DNA of 64,000 nucleotides, from contig NZ_JAJTWT010000005.1 of NCBI RefSeq assembly GCF_021353235.1, positions 248,001-312,000 on the forward strand. The letters are read 5' to 3'. Below the pieces are notes generated by a model. That model saw only the letters and a program-made list of their open reading frames with translations, was not told where the DNA came from and did no database searches. The stretch comes from Pelomonas caseinilytica. Lineage in GTDB: Bacteria; Pseudomonadota; Gammaproteobacteria; Burkholderiales; Burkholderiaceae_C. The stretch's first letter is position 1. The number at the start of each line of letters is the position of its first letter. Positions 34,439-43,663 of this stretch are shown piece after piece. The position numbers and the translations under genes were made by a program.

Positions 34439-35113
34439 GTGGGTATCGTTGCTGACCATCTGAGGGTCTCGACTTTGGTGGGCACCCCGAAAGAGGTACA
34501 GGCCCGTCTTGAAACGTCGCACGCTGACCGCGTGCTCGTGGTCGCGTTTGACCACGTCAAACCAAAAGTCTTCCAGGCCCTGGCGGAGAACTTCACCAAC
34601 GTGGCATCGTCCATGTTCGAGGTGTTGCTGGAACGACAAGACAGAGAGTCGCTGGAGCGTTTGGCCGAGGTCTTGGTGCCGCGGACTGTGCCGTCTCCCC
34701 GTCTGCTCAAGGAAGCGGCCATGCTCGTGCGGGCGCGCAAAGCCGTACTGGAAAGCGGGGACTGGTTGACCGCGGCCGACATCGCGAAATTGGCAGGTCT
34801 GAGCACCCGCAACCCCAGCGCACAGCCCAACAAATGGAAAAAGCAGGGGCTGATCTTCGCCATCAACCATGGGGGCGTCGATTACTTCCCGGGCTATGGG
34901 CTGGACCGCGACGCCAGCTTCCGGCCGGTGAAGGCGCTCGCCAAGGTCATCGAAATCTTTGGTGTGCGCAAGGATGCTTGGGGAATGGCCTACTGGTTCC
35001 GCTCAGATAACAGCTTCCTGGGAGGTAAGCGGCCACAGGATCTGCTGGCATCGGCGCCCGAGCGGGTGATCGAAGCGGCGATGGACGAGATTCAGGAGAT
35101 CGCCCATGGCTAA
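34439..35113 (+). CDS. Xre/MbcA/ParS-family antitoxin
   Basis: A 224-residue protein starting at GTG behind a strong AAGGAGAG. The C-terminal part WFRSDNSFLGGKRPQDLLAS then APERVIEAA is the toxin-binding domain seen in MbcA/ParS/DUF2384 antitoxins. The middle (GDWLTAADIAKLAGLSTRNP) is helix-turn-helix-like. It precedes and overlaps the RES toxin by eight bases, the standard order of this toxin-antitoxin type. The N-terminal 70 residues are longer than in small members of the family. Confidence 0.82.
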   Translation: MGIVADHLRVSTLVGTPKEVQARLETSHADRVLVVAFDHVKPKVFQALAENFTNVASSMFEVLLERQDRESLERLAEVLVPRTVPSPRLLKEAAMLVRARKAVLESGDWLTAADIAKLAGLSTRNPSAQPNKWKKQGLIFAINHGGVDYFPGYGLDRDASFRPVKALAKVIEIFGVRKDAWGMAYWFRSDNSFLGGKRPQDLLASAPERVIEAAMDEIQEIAHG

Positions 35114-35816
35114 GGGAAGCGCCAAGCCGGCGAGCGGCACCGACGCGTCGCCCCCTGCCGGCGAGACGTTTTCCAGCACACCAGCCCCTCCAGACAAGCT
35201 CCATGCCTCGTTCACTTTGCTCGCAAAGGGAGAGGTGCTACATCGTGTGCATCAGAGCAAGTATCAGGCTGACCAGTTCAACGCTGGCGTACGCGGCAAT
35301 GCACGTTTCAGCCCGATCCAGGATGCACATGGAAAGCCGATTCCCACGCTGTACGGCGGCACGACAATGGAGTGCGCCCTGATGGAGACGGTCTTCCACG
35401 ACGTTCCGCATACTGCCGGGTTCAAGAGTGTCGACAAAGGCAAACTGGTTGAACAGGTGCATTCCACCCTCCGGGTAGAGCAGGAGCTTCAACTCGTCGA
35501 TCTGGCGAGCGTGCCGTTGCGCAAGCTGGGCGTGACCCGCAAGCAGCTCATCGATACCGAGAAGGACCAATACCCGGTCACCCGCAAATGGGCGGAGGCG
35601 ATCCATCGCCAATGCCCGCGGGCCCAAGGGCTGTCCTGGGTCTCAAGGCAGGACGACTCGGCGCGCGCCTTCGTTCTTTTCGGCGACCGCATCTCCGATG
35701 GAGCCGTTCGACCGGACGGCAACTCCCGCAGCCTGCTCGACGATGGTGACGCTCACGATGCGGTGCTCGACCTTGCCGATCGCATAGGCGTCAACATCGT
35801 GCCGGGGAAAAGCTGA
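35106..35816 (+). CDS. RES-domain NAD-degrading toxin
   Basis: A 236-residue RES family protein. LHRVHQSKYQADQFNAG holds the conserved Arg, TLYGGTTMECALMETVFHDV the Tyr and Glu residues, and QGLSWVSRQDDSARAFVLFG the Ser-containing strand. Characterised RES toxins consume NAD+ by ADP-ribose chemistry or phosphorolysis, arresting growth unless bound by the Xre partner. The N-terminal 30 residues are low-complexity. Stop TGA is followed at once by the ATG of the DUF3800 remnant. Confidence 0.87.
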   Translation: MAKGSAKPASGTDASPPAGETFSSTPAPPDKLHASFTLLAKGEVLHRVHQSKYQADQFNAGVRGNARFSPIQDAHGKPIPTLYGGTTMECALMETVFHDVPHTAGFKSVDKGKLVEQVHSTLRVEQELQLVDLASVPLRKLGVTRKQLIDTEKDQYPVTRKWAEAIHRQCPRAQGLSWVSRQDDSARAFVLFGDRISDGAVRPDGNSRSLLDDGDAHDAVLDLADRIGVNIVPGKS

Positions 35817-36290
35817 ATGGAGGGCTTGCGGATCGACGAGAGCGGCTATGCGGGATTCGATCTTCTCGAGCCCGAGCAGCATTTCCAGGGGCGACGGCGG
35901 TGGCCATCAGCGATGAGGATGCCGCGCGCCCGATCAAGCACCACTTTCCAAAGCTGCAGATCTCCAAGTGTCGGTCGCTGTCGCGCCGCCCTTCAAACCA
36001 CCCACGCCTTTTGGCCTGCAACGGAACACCTTGACCAACTTGCAAGTGTGTCACCTTCGTCTGCGACAAGCGTTTCCTGCCGTTGCTGCTGTTCCGGACT
36101 AGGGGGTCGCGCCGTTCTTCTACGAGCGGGACCGAACTTCTACGAGGACGGGCAGAACTACTCGTTGGCGTCGCTCCTTTACACCGGTAGCCCCACACTG
36201 CTGGGTAAAGAGGCCTTCGATGGTGTTGAGGCTGCGTTCCAGCACGCTGTTAAGGGAAAGACGCCGCCGACGGCCCTCTTGGCGATCTAG
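35817..36290 (+). pseudogene. DUF3800 protein, frameshifted and truncated
   Basis: It opens MEGLRIDESGYAGFDLLEPE, the N-terminal acid motif of DUF3800 proteins (IDESG). Similarity then moves through frames: +2 relative for AISDEDAARPIKHHFPKLQI, another for VCDKRFLPLLLF, and back to the first for FYEDGQNYSLASLLYTGSPT and LLGKEAFDGVEAAFQHAVKG, ending at TAG 36288. At least two frameshifts and a shortened C-terminus make it non-functional. It starts immediately after the RES stop, so it was once the third gene of that operon. Confidence 0.75.
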
Positions 36291-36419
36291 TCACTGCGGC
36301 GCGCAGAACCAATTGGCAAGTGTTGCCGGAAGCGCTGGGACCTTTGGCGCCGTATGCGACGCCAAAGTGTCTGAATGAGATCGCGCCCGAGGCGACGGAC
36401 TGCCGTTCAGGCGTGGCGT
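36291..36419. other. Gene-free tail of the insert
   Basis: No coding signal is seen. It contains a hairpin CTTTGGCG...CGCCAAAG (36342-36367) without a T run. It ends at the right direct repeat. Confidence 0.5.
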
Positions 36420-36438
36420 AGGGGCCCTGGCCTCACTC
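36420..36438 (+). repeat. 19-bp direct repeat, right copy
   Basis: Identical to 34097-34115. Bases 36433-36438 include the TGA stop (reverse strand) of the 5'-nucleotidase, so this is probably the original chromosomal copy and the left one the duplicate. Confidence 0.9.
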
Positions 36439-38124
36439 GCGCGCGATCCGCCCCGGCGCGGCCTCATCCACGGCCTGCGGGCGGGTGCGCAGCAGCTCCA
36501 CCAGCGCGTCGATGTCCGTCCCCAGCACCGCGCGGTCGCGGCCGTGCTTGAAGCCTGTCTGGGCGTCGCCGCCTTCCGAGAGAAAGTTGTTCACGACCAC
36601 GCGGTAGTCGCGCGTGCGGTTCAGCGGCAGCCCGTCGACGAGGATTTCGCGCAGTTCGGGGTTGCCGTCGGCACCGGCGCGCCAGCGCATGCGCAGCGTG
36701 GAGGAGGGCTGGAGGAAGCGTGGCGTGGCGTCGCCCTTGGGCAGCTGGCGCTGCAGGATCTCCCAGAGCTGCTGGCCGGTCAGCGTCAGCGCGACGATGT
36801 CGTTGCCGAAGGGCTGGATGGCCAGCAGGTCGCTCATCGTCGTGGGTTTGCCGGGCTCCACGCTGAGTTCGGCGCGGATGCCACCCTGGTTGATGAAGGC
36901 GATGTCGGCCGGCCCCTGCTTGCGGGCGAAGGCGAGCTGGCTGTCCGCAATGAGGTTGCCCAGCGGCGCGTCGCCGTAGGGCGCTTTCGGGTGGCGCGTG
37001 GCCCCGTGCGGGAGCGTGGCGACCGGCTTGTTGCGCTGCTCGGCCGTCAGCGCGGCTGCGCGTGCGACCAGGGCCGCCAGCGCCGGATTCGGTGCGTACA
37101 CCGACTGCAGGACCGGGTGGTTCACGGCCTGGGCGTCGAGCACGCGTCCGGCGGCGTCGAGCTTGAGGTGGCTTTCGGTGATCCAGCCGCCGTAGCTGCC
37201 GGCCTGCACGACGAGCCGGCCGCCGATCTTGCAGGTATAGGCCTGGTGGGTATGCCCGCCGATGATGATGGCGTAGGCCGGGTCCAGCCGCTTGGCGATG
37301 TCCTGCACGCGGCCCGTCAGGGTCGGGCAGGCATAGCTCGGGTCGTTGGCCTCGCCGCCCGGGCCCTGTACGCCGCCCTCGTGCATGACGGCCACCAGCA
37401 CCTGAGCGCCTTCGGCCTTGAGTTGGGGCACGAGCGCATTGAGCGTGTCCGCCTCGTCGGCGAACCGGATGCCCTTGATGGCCCGCGCGACGATGACGTG
37501 CGGCGTGTCCAGCGTCGCGACGCCGGCGATGGCGACCTTGAAGCCAGAGGCCTGCTTGATGACGTGGGTAGGCAGGAGCGGCTTGCCGGTGGCGGCGTCC
37601 AGCACGTTGGCGCCGAGATAGGGGAAGCCGGGACCTTTGAAGCCGGGCCACAGGCACTCGGTCGGCCCGCACTCACCGTGCGCCTTGCGCAGTAGCTCGG
37701 GCAGCCCGGCGTCCAGTTCGTGGTTGCCCAGGGCGCTGGCGGTGATGTCCAGCCTGGACATGGCATCGAGCGTCGGCTCGTCGCGCAGCAGGCTTGAAAT
37801 GAGCGGCGAAGCACCGATGAGGTCGCCGCCCGCGATGACGAGGGAGTCCGGGTATTTGGCGCGGAGCTCGGTGAGCGCCGAAGCGAGATAAGCCGCGCCG
37901 CCCGCCGGCTGGGGTTTGACTTCACCGGTGGCGGGATTGGGGACCCGTGCCATCAGCGGCGTGGGCTGCGACGGCTGGATGTTGCCGTGGAAATCGTTGA
38001 TGGAGAACAGCGTCAGGTCGGTCGTGGCCGACGGCTGCTGCGGCGTGGCGCAGCCGGCCAGCAAGGCGCCGATGGCGGCAAGGAGGGCACCGGCACCGAT
38101 GCGGATGTGAGCGTTGAAGGCCAT
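36433..38124 (-). CDS. 5'-nucleotidase/2',3'-cyclic phosphodiesterase-type lipoprotein (UshA family)
   Basis: A 563-residue two-domain metallophosphatase. The lipobox IGALLAGC predicts a lipoprotein. Metal motifs are FSINDFHGNIQ, VIAGGDLIGASPL, ALGNHELDAG and IIGGHTHQAY; the C-terminal nucleotidase domain has FINQGGIRAEL and LLAIQPFGND. It would release phosphate and nucleosides from nucleotides in the periplasm. I chose ATG 38124, where the lipoprotein signal starts; an upstream in-frame ATG at 38343 would add 73 residues. The divergent gene is an outer-membrane receptor, suggesting joint nutrient scavenging. Confidence 0.88.
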   Translation of the reverse strand: MAFNAHIRIGAGALLAAIGALLAGCATPQQPSATTDLTLFSINDFHGNIQPSQPTPLMARVPNPATGEVKPQPAGGAAYLASALTELRAKYPDSLVIAGGDLIGASPLISSLLRDEPTLDAMSRLDITASALGNHELDAGLPELLRKAHGECGPTECLWPGFKGPGFPYLGANVLDAATGKPLLPTHVIKQASGFKVAIAGVATLDTPHVIVARAIKGIRFADEADTLNALVPQLKAEGAQVLVAVMHEGGVQGPGGEANDPSYACPTLTGRVQDIAKRLDPAYAIIIGGHTHQAYTCKIGGRLVVQAGSYGGWITESHLKLDAAGRVLDAQAVNHPVLQSVYAPNPALAALVARAAALTAEQRNKPVATLPHGATRHPKAPYGDAPLGNLIADSQLAFARKQGPADIAFINQGGIRAELSVEPGKPTTMSDLLAIQPFGNDIVALTLTGQQLWEILQRQLPKGDATPRFLQPSSTLRMRWRAGADGNPELREILVDGLPLNRTRDYRVVVNNFLSEGGDAQTGFKHGRDRAVLGTDIDALVELLRTRPQAVDEAAPGRIARE

Positions 38125-38549
38125 GGCGGAAGGGGCTTGAGCGAAGGCGGCGATCTTAAAAGTGGCTTTGTTGCTGAGGTTTGTCGCGGTTTTGCGACAG
38201 CGACTCGACCCTAGCTTGAGGTTTACAAAATCGACCAAATGCGCCATATCGGTGCGTAGCTGCTGAGATCTGCCCTTTTCGATGGGAGCTTCAGGGCGCG
38301 GCGAGGTTGCGATGGCATCAGAAAATGAACCAATATGGTGCAATTTTGCCCGACCACAGCCCAGCTGAGGCCGACTTCTGACTTACCCGTAAAGTTCTGT
38401 CACAGAAACTCATGACAATTCGATCACCGTTGCGGCCGGGCTCGTCTGGAGCGCCGGACGACGCAACCGCGAAGACGTTGTGTGACGTTTTCGTGACCCT
38501 TTTCGACATCAGCCCGCGCTGCGCCGCGCGAACAACAGGAGTGATTGGG
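38125..38549. promoter_or_regulatory. Divergent regulatory region, nucleotidase / TonB receptor
   Basis: Notable signals are TGTCA (38398) and TGACA (38413) in inverted orientation, and GTGAC repeated with an 11-base period (38482, 38493). Such 11-base spacing is seen in PhoB sites, but the match is weak. AACAGGAGTGATTGGG provides the ribosome-binding site of the receptor. No gene is seen inside. Confidence 0.4.
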
Positions 38550-41500
38550 ATGAGCAACAGGTTCGGATCTGGATTCCCGCTATCGGCGCTGTGCGCCGCC
38601 GTGGCCATCGTGGCCGCCGCGCCCGCGATGGCGCAGAACACGACGGCTGCGATCAACGGCCAGGTGCTGGGCGCCGACGGTGCGCCGCTGGCCGGTGCTT
38701 CGGTGACCATCGTGCACCGGGAGTCCGGTTCCACCACGACGCTGACGACTGATTCGCAAGGCCGGTTCTCTGCCCGCGGCCTGCGCGTCGGTGGCCCCTA
38801 CACGGTTACGGCCGTCAAGGGCAATGATCGCGAGGTCCAGAACGACATCTACCTGGCCCTGGCCGAGACCCAGAGCCTGGAACTCCGCGTGCGCGGCGCC
38901 AATGTGCTGGAGACGGTGGTCACGACCGGCAGCGCCACCGGCACCAACAAGTTCGACAGTTCCACCATGGGCGCCGGCACCAGCATCGGCAAGCAGGAGC
39001 TGGCAGCCTACGCCTCCATCTCCCGCAGCCTGCAGGACTACGCCCGCAACGACCCGCGTGTCGTACAGACGGACAAGGGCAACGGCGAAATCTCCGTGGC
39101 TGGTCAAAACGGCCGCTTCAACACCGTCACGGTGGACGGCGTCAAGATCAATGACACCTTCGGGCTGGAACTCAACGGCCTGCCCATGCTGAAGCAGCCG
39201 ATCTCGATTGATGCGATCCAGGCGGTTCAGGTCAACATCTCGAATTACGACGTCACGCAGCAAGGCTACACCGGCGCCAACATCAACGCGGTGACCAAGT
39301 CCGGCACCAACGAATTTACCGGCAGCGTCTATTACGTCTACCGTGATGAAAAGCTCACGGGCGACCGGTATGACCGTACACGCAACGTCACGTTCCGCAC
39401 GCCGGGCTTCCAGGAAGACTTGAAAGGCTTCACCCTGGGCGGTCCGATCATCAAGGACAAGCTGTTCTTCTTCGCCAGCTATGAAGAACTCAAGAGCAGC
39501 CGCACCGTGCCGTCTTTTGGTCCCATTGGCACCGACAGTGTCAACGTCGGCATTACCCAGGCGCAAATTCAGGCGGCCCAGGATCTGGCGAAGAGCAAAT
39601 ACAGCATCGACATTGGTGGCCTCAACATTCCGAAGGGCGTCAATCTGATCGGCAAGGACACGCTGCTCAAGCTCGACTGGAACGTCAACGACAACCACAA
39701 GGTCAACGTCCGCTACACCAAGTCGGAGGAAACCAATCCGATCTTCCCGAACTTCACGGCCACGCAGTTGGCCTTGTCTTCGGACTGGTATTCGCAGGTC
39801 AAGACCCTGGAAACGGTGGTGGGTCAGTGGTTCGCCGATTGGACTGACAACTTCTCTACGGAGCTGAAGCTGTCCCAGCGCGATTACAAGAGCGATCCGA
39901 AGAACAACAGCGATCTGCCGCAGATCAGCCTCACCTGGACTTCCAAGGATCCGTTGGGTAGCACTAGCAACCGCACGCTGACGTTCGGTACCGAACAGAG
40001 TCGCCACTTCAACAGCCTGCATACCAAGACGTTCAACGGTTTCTTTGCGGGCAACCTGTTCCTGGATAAACACGAGATCAAGGCTGGCGTCGACATCGAG
40101 CGCAACGAGATCTTCAACGCTTTCCTGCAGAACACGAAGGGCCTTTACGTCTTCAGCAGCAGCGACCCCGTCGCACAATGGGCGACTGGAACGCCGTCGA
40201 CCTATACCGTCCAGCAGCCCATCAATGGCAATACGCTCCAGGACGGCGCTGCGAACTGGACGCTTTCCAACATCGGACTGTTCCTGCAAGACACTTGGAA
40301 GGTCAGCAAGCAACTGAGCGTCGTGGGTGGCTTGCGGCTCGATACCCTCAAGACGGACGACAAGCCCAAGTTCAATGCGGGCGCCTCTGCCGCAGTGATC
40401 GCCGGCAATGTCGGTACGAATCTTCGGCAGACCGGTGGCTTCGGCTACGACAACAGCTATACGCTGGACGGCCAGAAGATTGTCCAGCCGCGGCTGGGCT
40501 TCAATTACCAGTTCGACCAGGCTGACAAGCGCAAGATGCAGTTGCGCGGTGGCGTTGGCCTGTTCATGGGTTCCGCTGCTTCAGTGTGGCTGACCAATCC
40601 CTATCAGAACACTGGTGTGACCGTCGCAAACCTTAGCTGCGGCACGACCGCCGCGCCGTGCGCGACGGCCGCTGGTGGCAAGCCGGTTCAGTTCTCTGCT
40701 GATCCGAACAACCAGCCTCAGCTGTCCGGCACTCCACCGGCCGCCAACGTGGACTTCATCGCTCCGGGCGTGAAGCAGCCGACCGTGTGGAAGATGAATC
40801 TGGCATTGGACAAGGAACTGCCCTGGTACGGCATCGTCGCTGGAGCGGAATGGCTGCATACCGAGGTCGACAAGGGTCTGTATTACCAGTTCCTGAATCT
40901 GGGTCCTGTGACCAGCACCTCCCCGGTCGATGGCCGCGAGATGTACTACAACGCTGCGGGCCGCAATCCGCTGTGCTACAGCGGCGGCAACGACTCGAGC
41001 CCCACCAATTGTGGTCGTGTGACAAAGGCGCTGAACAACCAGTCTTACAACAACGTCACTCTGCTAAAGAACACCAGCAAGGGCGACGGCGACGTGCTGA
41101 CCCTGTCCCTGCAGGGCCCGAACAAGGCCGGGTTCGGCTGGGGGGTTGCCTATAGCTTCACCCGTGCCACGGAAGTTAGCGGCCTGACGTCGTCAACGGC
41201 CAATTCCGGCTGGCTCAATCGCGCCGTCTTCAACCCGAATGAAGAAGTCGCTGCGAACTCCGCCACCATGATCCGCAACCGGATCAGCGGCAATGTCAAC
41301 TTCTCGAAGGCCTTCTTCGGCAAGTACAAGACGACCTTTGGCATGTTCTACGAAGGCCGTACCGGTCACGCGTACAGCTGGACGTTCAACAACGACGTCA
41401 ACGGTGACGGCGTTGCCGGCAATGACCTTCTCTACATCCCGAAGGCTCAGGGCTCCGGCGAAGTGCTGTTCCGGCTTCCGGTCAGCGGCACCGCCATCAG

Positions 41501-41960
41501 TGGCCTGCCGGCCGCCCAACAAGCTGCTGCGCTCTCGGCATATCAGCAGCAGACGGCTGCGCAAGCTGAAGCGAAATTCTGGGCCATCGTGGACGCTAAC
41601 CCCAGCCTGCGCAACTACAAGGGTCAGGTGGTCGGGCGAAACAAGGCGTTCTCGCCCTTCGTCAATAGCTTCGACGTGCGCTTGAGCCAGGAAGTCCCCG
41701 GCTTCTTCGGTAACAACAAGGGTGTGCTGACGCTGGACATCCTGAATTTCGGCAACCTGATCAACAAGCGTTGGGGCCGTATCGATGAAGTCGGATTCGG
41801 GACCGGCGGTGCGACCCGTCGCTGGATCAACTACGGTGGCATCGATCCGGCGACCGGCAAGATGATCTATTCGGTCAACGACCCGAGCGACTACACGACC
41901 AAGCAGACCCGCGGCGAATCCCAGTGGGCCATGCAGATCACGGCCAAGTACGAGTTCTGA
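38550..41960 (+). CDS. Oar-like TonB-dependent receptor with carboxypeptidase-regulatory-like domain
   Basis: A 1136-residue outer-membrane protein. Signal peptide ends AAAPAMA-QN near residue 29; residues 30-110 form a CarboxypepD_reg-like domain (GQVLGADGAPLAGASVTIVH). ETVVTTGSATG may be the TonB box, then the plug with GQNGRFNTVTVDGVKINDTF and GANINAVTKSGTNEFTGSVY, and a large barrel ending in QITAKYEF with terminal Phe. Such receptors import bulky substrates or export proteins in some bacteria. Base use is less GC-rich than in neighbours. ATG 38550 is chosen for its AGGAG and signal peptide; the longer frame from 38412 has no signal. Confidence 0.9.
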   Translation: MSNRFGSGFPLSALCAAVAIVAAAPAMAQNTTAAINGQVLGADGAPLAGASVTIVHRESGSTTTLTTDSQGRFSARGLRVGGPYTVTAVKGNDREVQNDIYLALAETQSLELRVRGANVLETVVTTGSATGTNKFDSSTMGAGTSIGKQELAAYASISRSLQDYARNDPRVVQTDKGNGEISVAGQNGRFNTVTVDGVKINDTFGLELNGLPMLKQPISIDAIQAVQVNISNYDVTQQGYTGANINAVTKSGTNEFTGSVYYVYRDEKLTGDRYDRTRNVTFRTPGFQEDLKGFTLGGPIIKDKLFFFASYEELKSSRTVPSFGPIGTDSVNVGITQAQIQAAQDLAKSKYSIDIGGLNIPKGVNLIGKDTLLKLDWNVNDNHKVNVRYTKSEETNPIFPNFTATQLALSSDWYSQVKTLETVVGQWFADWTDNFSTELKLSQRDYKSDPKNNSDLPQISLTWTSKDPLGSTSNRTLTFGTEQSRHFNSLHTKTFNGFFAGNLFLDKHEIKAGVDIERNEIFNAFLQNTKGLYVFSSSDPVAQWATGTPSTYTVQQPINGNTLQDGAANWTLSNIGLFLQDTWKVSKQLSVVGGLRLDTLKTDDKPKFNAGASAAVIAGNVGTNLRQTGGFGYDNSYTLDGQKIVQPRLGFNYQFDQADKRKMQLRGGVGLFMGSAASVWLTNPYQNTGVTVANLSCGTTAAPCATAAGGKPVQFSADPNNQPQLSGTPPAANVDFIAPGVKQPTVWKMNLALDKELPWYGIVAGAEWLHTEVDKGLYYQFLNLGPVTSTSPVDGREMYYNAAGRNPLCYSGGNDSSPTNCGRVTKALNNQSYNNVTLLKNTSKGDGDVLTLSLQGPNKAGFGWGVAYSFTRATEVSGLTSSTANSGWLNRAVFNPNEEVAANSATMIRNRISGNVNFSKAFFGKYKTTFGMFYEGRTGHAYSWTFNNDVNGDGVAGNDLLYIPKAQGSGEVLFRLPVSGTAISGLPAAQQAAALSAYQQQTAAQAEAKFWAIVDANPSLRNYKGQVVGRNKAFSPFVNSFDVRLSQEVPGFFGNNKGVLTLDILNFGNLINKRWGRIDEVGFGTGGATRRWINYGGIDPATGKMIYSVNDPSDYTTKQTRGESQWAMQITAKYEF

Positions 41961-41980
41961 TCGCGCAAAGAGCAAGAAAA

Positions 41981-42036
41981 GCAGGGCCGCCTCATCGGCC
42001 CTGCCAATGCAAAGGGCCCCACAAGGGCCCTTTTTT
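41981..42036 (+). terminator. Double-hairpin terminator after the receptor gene
   Basis: GCAGGGCCG pairs with CGGCCCTGC (41981-42004). AAAGGGCCC then pairs with GGGCCCTTT and runs into six Ts (42011-42036). The second hairpin is a strong Rho-independent terminator. Confidence 0.9.
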
Positions 42037-42069
42037 CATGAGCGCGGCAAAAGCACCGCAGACCGCGGG

Positions 42070-43557
42070 CTACTTCTGGATGTCGCCCAGGCACAGGTAC
42101 TTCACCTCCACATAGTCCTCGATGCCCTGGCGTCCGCCCTCGCGGCCCAGGCCCGATTGCTTGACGCCGCCGAAGGGCACTTCCGCTGTGGAGATGAGCC
42201 CGGTGTTGATGCCCACCATGCCGTACTCCAGCGCCTCGCCGACGCGGAAGATGCGGCCGATGTCGCGGCTGTAGAAGTAGCTCGCCAGGCCGAACTCCGT
42301 GGAGTTGGCCAGGCGGATGGCGTCCTCCTCGGTCTGGAAGCGGAACACAGGTGCCACGGGGCCGAAGGTCTCCTCGCGCGAGCACAGCATCTGCGGCGTC
42401 GCGTCGGCCAGCAGCGTGGGCTCGAAGAAGTTCCCGCCGGCTGGCGTGTCGATGCGCTTGCCACCGGTCAGCAGCTTGGCGCCCAGGGCGATGGCGTCGG
42501 CGACGTGCGTCTCCACCTTGGCCAGGGCCTGGTCGTCGATCAGCGGGCCGACGTTGACGCCGGGCTCGAAGCCGTTGCCCGTCTTCAGCGCCCCCACCTT
42601 GGCCGCGAACTTCTCGATGAAGGCGTCGTAGACGCCGGCCTGCACATAGATGCGGTTGGCGCAGACGCAGGTCTGGCCGGCGTTGCGGTATTTGCTGGCG
42701 ATGGCGCCGTCGACGGCCGAGTCGAGGTCGGCATCGTCGAAGACGATGAAGGGCGCATTGCCGCCGAGCTCGAGGCTGAGCTTCTTGATCGTCGGCGCGC
42801 ACTGCGCCATCAGGATGCGGCCGACTTCGGTGCTGCCGGTGAAGGACAGGTGGCGCACGACGTCGCTGTCGCACAGCACCTTGCCGATCTCGATGGACTG
42901 CGTGGCATCGCCCGTCAGCACGTTGAGGACGCCCGAGGGCATGCCCGCGCGCTGGGCCAGCTCGGCCGCGGCCAGGGCGGTCAGCGGCGTGGCTTCGGCG
43001 GGCTTGATGATGACCGGGCAGCCGGCCGCCAGCGCCGGAGCGACCTTGCGGGTGATCATGGCCAGCGGGAAGTTCCACGGCGTGATGGCTGCGCAGACGC
43101 CCACGGCCTGCTTCAGCACCAGGTAGCGCTTGGTCGGGTCGGTGGTCGGGATGGTCTCGCCGTAGACGCGCTTGCCCTCCTCGGCGAACCAGTCCAGGAA
43201 GCTCGCGCCGTAGACCACCTCGCCGCGGGCCTCGGCCAGGGGCTTGCCCTGCTCGGCCGTCATCAGCCGGGCAAGGTCGTCGGCATGCTTGACCAGCAGT
43301 TGCTGCCAGCGCACCAGCACGGCCGCCCGCTCCTTGGCCGGCTTGCTGCGCCAGGCGCCGAGGGCGTTGGCGGCGGCGGCGATGGCGGCGTCCACGTCGA
43401 CCCGGCCGAGGTTGGGCACCTGGGCCAGCTCGCGTCCCGTGGCCGGGTCCGTCACGGCGAAGGTGTTGACGCTGCCGACCCATTCACCGTTGATCAGGGC
43501 CTGGGTGCGCAGCAGGCCGGGGTCGTCGAGTGCGGCGAGCGGGGAATTCGGGTCCAT
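42070..43557 (-). CDS. gabD: NAD(P)-dependent succinate-semialdehyde dehydrogenase
   Basis: A 495-residue aldehyde dehydrogenase of the GabD type, oxidising succinate semialdehyde to succinate. ITPWNFPLAMITRKVAPALA is the cofactor-binding motif; the general base Glu is in LSLELGGNAPFIVF and the nucleophile in NAGQTCVCANRIYV. The C-terminal block EYGMVGINTGLISTAEVPFG fits GabD better than other family members. No gabT is adjacent. It faces the TonB receptor convergently. Confidence 0.92.
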   Translation of the reverse strand: MDPNSPLAALDDPGLLRTQALINGEWVGSVNTFAVTDPATGRELAQVPNLGRVDVDAAIAAAANALGAWRSKPAKERAAVLVRWQQLLVKHADDLARLMTAEQGKPLAEARGEVVYGASFLDWFAEEGKRVYGETIPTTDPTKRYLVLKQAVGVCAAITPWNFPLAMITRKVAPALAAGCPVIIKPAEATPLTALAAAELAQRAGMPSGVLNVLTGDATQSIEIGKVLCDSDVVRHLSFTGSTEVGRILMAQCAPTIKKLSLELGGNAPFIVFDDADLDSAVDGAIASKYRNAGQTCVCANRIYVQAGVYDAFIEKFAAKVGALKTGNGFEPGVNVGPLIDDQALAKVETHVADAIALGAKLLTGGKRIDTPAGGNFFEPTLLADATPQMLCSREETFGPVAPVFRFQTEEDAIRLANSTEFGLASYFYSRDIGRIFRVGEALEYGMVGINTGLISTAEVPFGGVKQSGLGREGGRQGIEDYVEVKYLCLGDIQK

Positions 43558-43663
43558 CGGGGGTTCTCCAGAGGGGTTTGAACGTCACTCTACCGCCGAC
43601 CCGCAAGGGGCCCTCTCTACAATCGACCCTCTTTGTCACTGACCTTTTCCAGGAAGCCCCGGG

